DNA of 64,000 nt, from contig NC_056527.1 in NCBI RefSeq assembly GCF_019175285.1, positions 114,006,238 through 114,070,237 of the forward strand. The letters run 5' to 3'. The notes below the pieces were generated by a model that did not search any database, had not been told where the DNA came from, and saw nothing but the letters and a program-made list of their open reading frames with translations. This DNA is from Sceloporus undulatus (taxonomy: Eukaryota > Chordata > Lepidosauria > Squamata > Phrynosomatidae). Positions 34,280 through 44,400 of this stretch are shown here, piece by piece; within the stretch, counting starts at the first letter, position 1, and each line of letters opens with the position of its first letter. The translations under genes were made by a program, and so were the position numbers.

Positions 34280-34972
34280 ATGATCACTCACATGACCATA
34301 GCAGCTTTTCTAACTTTCTTCCCACTATGTAAGTTCAAATGGTTGCTCCCAATGAAGAACAAAGGAAAACCTAGGGCATGCTAGAATTCAAAGAGATAGC
34401 TGTTTTAGTCTGGAATATCCATTTTGCAAAAGGATCTTGTAGCACCTTTGAGACTAACTGTGTGAAAAAAGCTGTAGCATAAACTTTCATAGATTTGGTT
34501 TACTTCTGGTTCTCCTTGCAAAAGCTAATTATTCAGCTACTGTTGAGTTTTTATAGTATGAGAAAGCAATTTCATTGACAGACCCAAGGTAATTCATCTG
34601 GACATCTGTTCAAGCTCCATTCTCCTTTAACCTGTATTAATTTTCTTTCACTTTAGGTATTTTCTCCGAGATTCAGCTGGTGGAATCCGAAGGAGGCATC
34701 AAAACTCCTGGGAATGCCTTTCGTCTGACTTGCACAGCATCTGGATTTTCAGTTACTGATTATGGGGTGAATTGGGTCCACCAGACAGCTGGAAAGGCAC
34801 TTCAGTGGATGGGGGTTCACTGGGGTGGAGGGTCTATTGATTACAACCCTTCCTTAAGGTCACGGATCAGCATCAGTCGTGAAGCAACAAAAAACCAAGT
34901 ATATCTGCATGTGAATGATGCTTCAGAAGATGACAGTGGAACCTATTACTGTGCCATTAGATATGGAGCAAG
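34280..34972 (+). CDS. immunoglobulin heavy-chain V segment (germline, two exons)
   Basis: Leader exon 34280-34328 (MITHMTIAAFLTFFPL, phase-1 donor GTAAGT) and V exon 34657-34972 after a TTTCACTTTAG acceptor. The V exon codes for FR1 EIQLVESEGGIKTPG, FR1 cysteine in FRLTCTASG, CDR1 GFSVTDYG, FR2 VNWVHQTAGKALQWMG with the conserved Trp, CDR2 around HWGGGSI, FR3 RISISREATKNQVYLHV and SGTYYC with the second cysteine. The frame is open to the RSS and the canonical Cys, Trp and Cys are present, so it could be functional. The leader intron (328 bp) is longer than the usual roughly 100 bp because of a Penelope-like tail at 34385-34510. It is on the strand opposite to the V2Rs. No D, J or constant segments occur in the window. 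Confidence 0.9.
34385..34510 (+). mobile_element. Penelope-like tail fossil in IGHV leader intron
   Basis: 'agctgttttagtctggaata' through 'ggatcttgtagcacctttga' and 'cataaactttcatagatttg' match the tails at 30895-31075 and 60525-60625. It explains the enlarged leader intron. Confidence 0.65.
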
Positions 34973-35011
34973 CACAGTGACTTAAGATAACTTGCCAGCT
35001 GTGCAGAAAAT
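34973..35011 (+). promoter_or_regulatory. recombination signal sequence, 23-bp spacer
   Basis: Perfect heptamer CACAGTG at 34973-34979, a 23-bp spacer and a weak nonamer GCAGAAAAT at 35003-35011 (5 of 9 match to ACAAAAACC). Placement directly after the V exon and the spacer length are those of a VH RSS. The nonamer is poor, so recombination may be inefficient. Confidence 0.75.
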
Positions 35012-35214
35012 GTCTATTACTGTAAACAAGGGAAATACCAGTGGCAGAGAATCAGCAGGCTCTTGAATGTGCACTCTGTTTAAGAACAGCTTTCACGTTA
35101 TCTTTACAAAGCAGTCCTACCATTAAGTCTGATACCTAAAGCCATACCAAGCTCCACATTTCTTGGGAGAGTCCTCACTGGCTAATTGAAATCCTAGTCC
35201 TACTTGGGACAACT

Positions 35215-35435
35215 TCTAATACACAGATTTTTTTATACATGGATTCAAGCATACACGGTTTGAAAATATTCAAAAAAAGTATAAATTTCAAATATGAAAT
35301 CTTGATTTTCCATTTTTTATAAGGGATGCCATACTGCTATGTCATTATATTTAATGGGATTTGAGCATACACAGATTTTGTTATACACGGGGGATCTTGG
35401 AACCAAACCCCAGCGGATAACAAGGGTCCACTGTA
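35215..35435 (-). mobile_element. short mariner-like MITE, second copy
   Basis: Reverse-oriented relative of 18706-18912, with 'ttatacatggattcaagcat' at one end and 'gataacaagggtccactgta' at the other. Confidence 0.7.
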
Positions 35436-35744
35436 CTTCCTTGGATTTATGACTACAGTCCAGCATATCATTTGACAACAGCATTGTAGAGAGTGTTGAA
35501 TCAATTTATCCTATAAACATAAACAGATAAAGCTCTAGAGCAACATTGAGAGCATGGACACCACAGAAGTTAATCTGTGGAGCAAACAGCTCCAATTAAG
35601 CCTTTTGCACAAAGACATTTTATCCAAAATACAAAAACACAACAAGTGAACTTGCTTGGTTTCTCCTTGTGCTGGAGCCAAGCTTTCTCCCAGAGGTTAA
35701 CAAATCCTCAATAGGCTGTCTTAACATGCCAGTGCAACCTGTTT

Positions 35745-36360
35745 TTGGCCCTGTCCACACTGTCTGAGCAGCCCAGAATATTCTGGCCTTAGAGCAGCCT
35801 TAACTCTCCCCTGTTTGCAGAGCCCTCTGTTCTGATGCCACGTAGCTGACCACATGGGCATCCCACTCAGCCAACCAGCGCATCTACCACCACCACGGTC
35901 ACTTTCTTCTGAGCTGAGGTCAGAACGAGGTGCCCAGCCATGGTCCTATGGCTAAGCACCCCATTTTGACCTCAGAATGAATGACTGGCAGCAGTGGCAG
36001 ATGCAGTGGGTAGCTGAGCAGGACACATTTCAAATAGCCATCCATCATGGATGGTGTTGGGTCTGAGGGGAGTGAAAAGACAGGCCCAACACCATTGGGC
36101 CTGATCTCGATTAAGAAGAATATCCCTCCCTCCAGTCCATCTGCCTTGGTCCAGACCTCAGAGGGAGAGAAGACCAGCTGGACCTGATCCCCTTTCCCAC
36201 CACCATTCCCTTCTTCTTTTGTGTCGTGGATTTTTAGATTGTAAGCTTGAGGGCAGGGAACCATCTAATTAAAATAATAATTGTAAGCCACTCTGAGAGC
36301 ATTTAGGGCTGAAGAGCGGGGTATAAATATCATAAATAAATAAATAAATAAATAAATAAA
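35745..36360 (+). mobile_element. palindromic GC-rich element followed by L2-like tail
   Basis: 35745-36020 is partly self-complementary ('agaatattctggcc', 'gaggtgcccagccatgg') and related to 44960-45250, 49500-49836 and 55740-56100. 36030-36360 is the L2-like tail with 'ttagattgtaagcttgaggg' and (AAATA)n. Confidence 0.55.
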
Positions 36361-37321
36361 TCATGGGAATGGAGGGCTCTTCAGGAGATCCAGAGCAACT
36401 GGTGAGTTTTTGAAATCCAGAGTAAGAGGGTAAAACCCGGCTCTGGTTCTGAACAGGCTGGCTGTCATCCAGTCTGCTTGCATCAGAACTGGGCTTTGGG
36501 CAGTGTGTTATCCCATCTCCCTGCCAAGGGAACAGGGGAAGGATACTTTTTGGCCCATGCAGACAGGGCCCTTGTGACAACCTTGACAGTTTTTTACAAA
36601 ATTCTGCACTCCTATTACAATCAGAGTAATTGAGATTAACAGAAAAATGGCTCTCTTGGAAACACTAATCTCTCTTCCAGTAGGGGGAAGCAGATCCATT
36701 ATGTATGAACTTATTATGTTCAGTTAAACTGGTCCAGGTAATCTCTCATTATGTCTCTTTTTTGCAGCAGCAGCCAGCTTCCATAATCAGATGTCCTAGT
36801 AATAAAATCCCTAAATTAACTACATTTTTCTCCTGCTTATAAGGACTGTATGTGACACATTAGAAATAGAAACAATAAGAAGAAATACACATATTTTATA
36901 TACAAGGCCTGTACACTTCTGTTGCAATAGACCAAGTGTCAAGCTAGATGTGCTGTAGATCTGTGAATACGATTTCACATACTACAGAATTGTTGTTCTT
37001 GTTGTTATTTGCCATCAAGTGGACTTCATCTTATGGCAAGCCTATGAATAAGAGGCCTTCAGGAGCTCCAGTCATCCACTGCCCTGCTGAATTCTTACAA
37101 ACTCAGAGTTGAGATATATCTAATTGTTCATGTATTTCAATGTCATAATTATCTACTTTAGAGTTATGAAAATCATATGTGGTCATTATTTTTGCATTCT
37201 TAATTCTCACCTCTAAAACTACCTTTAAAAGCTTTCACTTAGTGCATGGATCTGTTGTGTATTTAATAATTATCTGAACTAACCCTACATTGTTTAAAAA
37301 TTATTGCACTATATGACATAT

Positions 37322-37448
37322 TATTGTGTCTGGAAATCTTCCCTTCTGGACAAGGAGCACAATCAAAGCAACACCATTTTTACCCTTCCTTCTTTTTCTT
37401 CTGATAACCTGGTTGGCAGTGATCATTGCATACAAAAAGGGGCAGCAC
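37322..37448 (-). pseudogene. orphan V2R exon 5 relic
   Basis: The minus strand codes for [22 protein letters not shown], a stop, then KWCCFDCAPCPEGKIS, clearly the cysteine-rich linker exon of V2Rs (compare 40463-40589 and 63391-63517). It has the expected acceptor position at 37448, an in-frame stop, and a lost GT donor at the 3' side. No exon 4 or complete exon 6 is found nearby, so this is the remnant of a dead receptor. Confidence 0.85.
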
Positions 37449-37514
37449 CTTTACATAAACATGAATTAAATTTCAAATTTCATTGCTCATCAGTTTGTTC
37501 ACATATAGAAAAAC

Positions 37515-37900
37515 ATACAAACCACAGTTTTTTGTGGGGGTTTTCAGGCTATGTGACCATGTTCCAGAACAGTTTATTCCTTATGTTCCCCAGCATCTGT
37601 GGTTGACATCTTCAGAGAATGCTGGCATGGAAGTGAGTGGGTTATATATACTGTGTGACCCTTGGTTGGAGGAAGTGATTTACATGTTAATCTGGGTGTT
37701 GATCAGTTGTTGAATAGCAAGGCCTCAGGGGGTCTATTTAATCAGTGATCCATTTTCTGCTGGGAAAACCCCTGACCCTGAGTGATGTTCATTTGCATGT
37801 GCTATTTTTGGTGTTTTTCAGGACTGGTGGCCAAACTTTGTTTACTTTCAGGCTTTCTTCTTTCCTGTTGAACTTGTCCAGATGTTTGTGGATTTCAACA
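37515..37900. mobile_element. Penelope-like terminal repeat fossil
   Basis: 'tttttgtgggggttttcagg', 'ccccagcatctgtggttgac' and 'catcttcagagaatgctgg' match, in part inverted, the palindromic repeats at 32140 and 57575, then continue with about 250 bp of the same family. A TTTA run follows at 37900-37930. Confidence 0.55.
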
Positions 37901-38441
37901 AATTTATTTATTTATTTATTTATTTATTTAATGACTCATCTTTCTTCTAATATGGGATCACTACTGGGAGAACAAGTTCTAACACCATATGAGTAAAAGA
38001 GACATATTAGTTGCTGCTAAATACCTATAGTTCTAATCAATAAAGATGGGACCCTCACAACCACATATATCCAAAATGTTTGTATAAAATAAAATGAAAC
38101 TAAATAAAATAGTCTTCATTCCAGGGTGCCAAGGCAGTGTGACTGCAGCGGATATTCAATTCTTCAGACTGAAAGCATCAATAATGGATATTAATAGTTC
38201 TGAACAATAATGATTTAAAATGCCTTGTTTTATTTTCTATTCCACAGTCATATGAATTGGTCACAACATGGATATATTTTCATAAACACTGAGTAAAATT
38301 AACTGAACTGATATATATGATAACTGAAGACAGCTTGAGTAAGCCCCGTTTCCATTACATAGACAAGAAAAGGAAAAGAAATGTGTCAGTGAGTTTACAG
38401 TGTCAAACATATATAGCTACTTAAACTTAAATCTCATGGGT

Positions 38442-41400
38442 TCAACGGAGCTCTTCACGTTTCCTCCTAGTTAGTTGTTCCTTGTTGTTCAGCTCCGGTC
38501 TCAGAAGAATAATATAACATTTGGGAGTAAAGATACAAGCCAGTAACCCAGCACCGGAGGCTAAGATAGAGAAAATCTCCACAGCTACCATGTACTTTCC
38601 CTTTACACTCAAATAGGTTGGGACAAAGGTCAGCCAAACACTGCAGAACATCAGCATGCTGAAGGTGATAAATTTGGCTTCGTTGAAGGCATTTGGCAGC
38701 TTCCTGGCAAGAAAAGCCACTGTGAAGCTGATGATGGAGAGGAGTCCCATGTAGCCCAGGACCAGATAAAACATGATAGCAGACCCTTCCTTGCATTCTA
38801 CTGTGATCTCTTGGCTTTGTGACTGCATGTCCAAATCTGGAAAGGGAGGAGAGGTCCCCAACCACACCATGCAAATGCTTGCTTGAATTAATGAACAGCA
38901 GAGAATGATGGAACTGGCCAGTCTTTTCCCCAACCACTTCCTCATACCAGACCCTGGTTTTGTGGCCATGAAAGCAACAACCACAGTGATTGTTTTGGCC
39001 AACACACAAGCAACTGCCACTGAAAAGATTATGCCAAACGCAGATTGCTGAAGAAAGCAGGTTACTTTCCTAGGTTTTCCAAGGAAGAGGAAAGAACAGA
39101 GGAAGCAAAGCAGGAGAGAGATGAGAAGTGTGTAGGTGATGTCCCGGTTGTTGGCTTTGACTATGGGTGTCTCTCTGTGCTTGATAAAAATTCCTAATAC
39201 TGAAGCTGTCACTATAGAAAAAGAAAGAGCAATTGAGGCCAAACTAATGCCTACAGGGTCTTCATAAGACAGAAAACTTGTCTTCTTGGGAATGCATTGA
39301 CCATGATCCCTACTTGGATATTGATTTTCCGGGCATTTGACACAGTCAACCATATCTGAAAAAAAGGAACAACAACAAAAAATTAAACTGTTAATCAATA
39401 TTGAAAGCATTCCATGTTCATAACATTCATACATATGGAATCCTGGGACCTGTAGTTTCACAAGCCTTCTCTGCTCAATGCTGGTCCCTCAAAAGGCTGC
39501 AGACCCCAGGATTCTGTAGGTTCAGTCACTTCCATTAAAATGACATCAAACTGCATTGTTTCTACAGTGTAGATGCACTGTGGGCAAGGATGTGACTGTC
39601 AAACACACATTCTTACAGTGCTACAACACTTCACTATTTAGAAAGCCTTAAGCCATTTTTCAGGTATCTTATTTTCTTAAATCCTACTTCTGTTCTTCTG
39701 AAACCCTTCAGTGTTCTTGCCTATAGGGACATGTTTAAGGTGTGTCCTGAGATCATATAAATTACCCAAAACAACAAGTGGGAGAACTGGATCACCAACA
39801 TCATCAACAAGATCATACATCAACAAGAACAATGGCACCTGTTCTTGTTACATTTTTAAGACTTGGGTTTTTTACAACTATCTCTATATTGTCCATCATT
39901 CTAAATAGTAGCTAGGAAATAAAATATGCCTCTTTTTGATATCCCTCCAAATAGAAATGCTGATTGATTACAAATGTTCAGGCACCTAAAAAAAACATTT
40001 TTAGATTTCTAAAGACAGCAAATGAAGCATGAACGTTTGGATTTCCAATTTGTGACTTCATGTAAAGAAAATGTATAAGATCCACCTATCCTCTACAGAG
40101 GATAATATCAACAAGCTTTTGACCAACAGTTCTGTGCATGCTCTAACATGGTTGTTGTTGCTGTTGTATGCCTTCAAATCATTTTCAACTTATGGTGACC
40201 CTAAAGAGAACTTATCATGGGATTTTCTTGGCAGGATTTGTTGAACAGTTTGCCTTTGCCTTCCTGACGTTGAGAGGGTGCGACTCGGCCAAGGTCAGCC
40301 AGTGGGTTCCTATGCGCAAGTGAGGATTTGAATCCTGCCCTCCTGTATTATATTCCACTGCTCAATACACTACACCACACTGGCTTCCTCTAATGTGTTA
40401 GCACTCATTAAGTTATACTCTGAATTCATATCGTATGTCGAACATTTTGATTAATCACATACCCTTCTGGTTTGAAATCTTTCCATTTGGACATGGAGTA
40501 CAATCATAGCAGCAAAATGCATCACCTTCTCGCTTTTTCTTCTGATAACCAGGGTGGCAGGGGTCATTGCATAATGAAAGAGGGATGCCCTAATACACAT
40601 AAAGGGGTAGCAAAGGGGAGAGGAATTTAGGAAAGAAAAAAATAAGCTGACTGCCGAGGGATAAATAATGAACTATTCGTTTTTTCAAGAGTGTGGCAGG
40701 TCTTATTTTTTACACTCTATTGGGAGATTATTGCACACCTCCGGTGCCTGACTTACCTCTTCCAAATTGGAAGCTTATGGGCCCCAAATTCAGCACCAGA
40801 GGAAATGGAAGCCATTCTGAGAGAAAAGTCCACGTAATAAAATCAGCCTAACCTCTGAATTTGAGGAAAATTCAGAAGAGGTAAGTCGGACACCAGAAGC
40901 GGTGTGATAAAGTCCTTGGTTAGATGATTAAAGTCCCTAGAAATCAGGGACTTGAATCACAGAAAATGCAATGGTTTATTAGTTTCTCATGGGGAAAAAA
41001 TTATGAGAATACCTCCATCCTATCAAAGTTTAATCAAGTTATGGAAAGCCCTGAGTTATACAGGTATTTCACGTGAAAAGAATATATGACATTTTCAATT
41101 TTTTAATAGGTATGATCATTTGTCACTTTTCTGTTACATTACCCTTTAACTTTGTCATATAACAGATGTCACCTCTTTATTATTGAGATTGGCCAGTCAT
41201 GATGAGGTCAGGTTATGCAGAAAATAGGGGTGAAAAAAGCCCTAGATCTGGTGGAGTCACCCATTTTCAGGAAGGAGGACTCCCCAAGAACATTACATGA
41301 ACCGTACCTGGTTATACTGTCTTGGCCATGTGATTATATTCTCATTAATGGTTAGTTCTTTCCCTTCAGGAGCCTTGAGATCCACTCTTCCAGCTTTTAC

Positions 41401-44400
41401 TCTCCAGAAGGATGCATTTGGAAATGTGACCACATTCATAATGTCAAAGCCACCTTCTATTTCCTTCCCTTTATTAAAGGACACAGTTTCTCCAACAGAG
41501 TTGTTGAATGACATGCCCTGAAGAAATCTATGTAACTTATTGAAAGAGAAAAGGGTACATACTGGGCTAAGAACTTACTGCAGTCTTCAGCTGCAAAGCA
41601 TTATCACCTTCCCTTTACAATACAGTCACACACACACACACACACACACAGCTAGTCAGACAAATCAGTTATTTTGCAGTAAGAAGCTGTATTTTTAAAA
41701 TTACAGTTTATCTTTCCCAGGCTCTAAGTACAAAAGGAAAAGTAATTTTTAAACAGTTGTTTATTTGTTTGTTTGTAATAAAAAGTGTAAAACATATGAT
41801 AGTATTCTTTTAAAACTTTTAAAACAACCTAACAGCCATCCTAAAATGCAATTTTAAACCAGTTCAAATAGAACAATTTCAAAAAGTAAAGGCCATGCAG
41901 AACACCACTGTTTTGGTTGCCCACCAGAAGCTTAGAAGAGATGGGTGTCCAGCCAAACTTCCTCGGGTAAGGAGCTCCACAGTTGGGGGCTGCCACAGAG
42001 AAAGCACAGTTACTGTATATACTGATGTATAAGTCTAGAAATTTAGGTCAAAAATTGACCCCAAAAAACTGACTTGACTTATCCACGGGTCAATGTAAGT
42101 ATTGTATTCTTATTCTGTTTTCTACTGTACTCTTATTTAAAAGAAGGAACCATTTCCTGATGAATAGCAAGAGTATAATATGTGAAGCACTGACCCCCTC
42201 TACTCTCTCATCCATCCAATCTTAAGAATAAGCACATAGAGTTATGTCTGCTGGAATTTTATAAATTCTTTAACATTGTTTTGCTTTGCTTCATCCTTTA
42301 GATCCTTTGCTATATGCCCCTAAATTTTACCCTCGACATCCATGGGTCATAGCAAAATCCATAATTTTGGACCCAAAACTTGCCCTCGACTTATGCATGA
42401 GACCGACTTATAGTCAAGTATATACGGTATGTGTACTCATCAACCTGATTTCACAATGTGTTGGGACACACAACAGGGCCTTTGCTGAAGATCTGATGAG
42501 AGGAGATGCTCTTTCAGATATCCTGTATTCTTAATTATCCTTAAAACTCCTTGAAGATCTTGAGTTGGAGAATCTGCATTCAATAAGATTTCATCCTGAG
42601 TAAATGGTATCGGTCATGATTTGGTTTGGTAAAATTTAATGAGCATCATTTTTGACAGATGAAGGATAATAAAATTTATGGGAATAGCCATCTCTTTAAG
42701 GAGTGTATTGACATTCATTCAGGAGATCAAGATATACAAATTATTGATTTTTAGAAGTTCCTCTTTCAGCAATCCAGTCTGACTGATTCAGAGGAACCGA
42801 ATGTCTCAGCAATTGGCACAGTAACTCTCTTACAGAGGATTAGACACCGTGGTGGATTATATTTTGCTATTTTTTTCAAAAAATGGATCTAGGAAAAGAC
42901 TTATATTAGGATTTATAACATGGGAACTTCACATAGGAGATTATTGCACAGCAATTTATTAACCCAACGACACCCCACCAAGATGCAGATGGGTTCCAGG
43001 ATGCAGGCAAGTGTTATCAAATGTAATTCACCACCAATTCCATCTGCTGAGTGCAGCCCGGCTGCATCCTAAGTCCCAGGTGCACTTCAGAGGCCGCTTT
43101 TCAAAGTCGGAAAGCTTCCAACATTGAAAAGCAGCCTCTGAAATGCACCGAGGGCTTGGGATGCAGCTTGGTTGCACTAAGCCAGTGAAATCAGCAGCGA
43201 ATTACATGCAAAAATACCTGCTTGCATCCCCAGACTCTAGCTGCATCCCATTGGAGTGTAGTTGGGTTAAATGACTGTTCAATAATCTCCATAATCTGTT
43301 CAATGAAAAAGTATACAAATAAGTTTCGTTAATGTTTGTAAAAATTGCACACACGCGCACGCGCGCGCGCACACACACACATTTATTTTATGTATCTTGC
43401 AATGCATAGAATACATTGGAGCAACTATCCAGATCTTACACAGTATAGAATTTATTTATTTAATTGCCATCCTTTTTCTGGTTTTGTAATGATTAGCACG
43501 TGGGCAAAATAGAGACAGAATTTCATTCTACATACAGGTATTACCTGCCATGGCTGGAGATCCTGGAGTAAAACTGTTCTGACTCCTGTCATTGCTCTGA
43601 ATTTGACTCTATGTTTGTTCATGAGATGAAATGCATGTGCTACAGCATAGACAGCATTATAGATACTGTAGCTGTGGCCAGTCATGCGCATTTCAAAAAT
43701 AAGTTCAGGAAGTCTCTCCATTTTCTCCTCCCTTGTGCATATCTCATGGAAGTCCATTGGAACCATTGGACAATGAAACGAACAGCCAAAGGTATGCTCC
43801 CAGAAGTCCTCAAGAAACCCATCTCTTTCTGTCCAGCAGGGTTTAACAATCTGAAGAAATTTCTTAAACTCAAGAAGATCATAGGAATGAATTGTAAAGG
43901 CAATGGCCCCTTGGAAGACTTGCAGATCTGAGCCCATTTGAAGGCTTGTTAATGCAAACTCAATCTGGGCAGTCATAATCCAAACCCTTTCAAAAGATGT
44001 GGTTTTGTTGTAACCAGGAATTCCTAGAAGCATAAAATAACTCAGCCACATAATGGATAATGTTTCTCCATAAACAACAAATACATTGGCTTTGGTGCCA
44101 ATGAAAGGTAGATAAATACTCAAGACCCCAGCATTAATTTCAAAGATGTTATTCAGCTGAACCTGTTGTGGGATTCTTGCTATGAAAGCTGAACAGATTT
44201 CATTTTTGGAAAGCAGTGGTTTTAGTTCTTTCAAGAAGTGTTCTCCACTGTCATCATCAACAGTAAAGAACCCGACCCATGTCCATCCAAAATGCTTAAG
44301 TAATCGAATGATACCTATGTATTGATGAGCTTCATTTGGGACCATACGATATAAAGAGTGGGGTTGTATAATCCAGTTTTCCTCTGGAGCAAATGAACCA

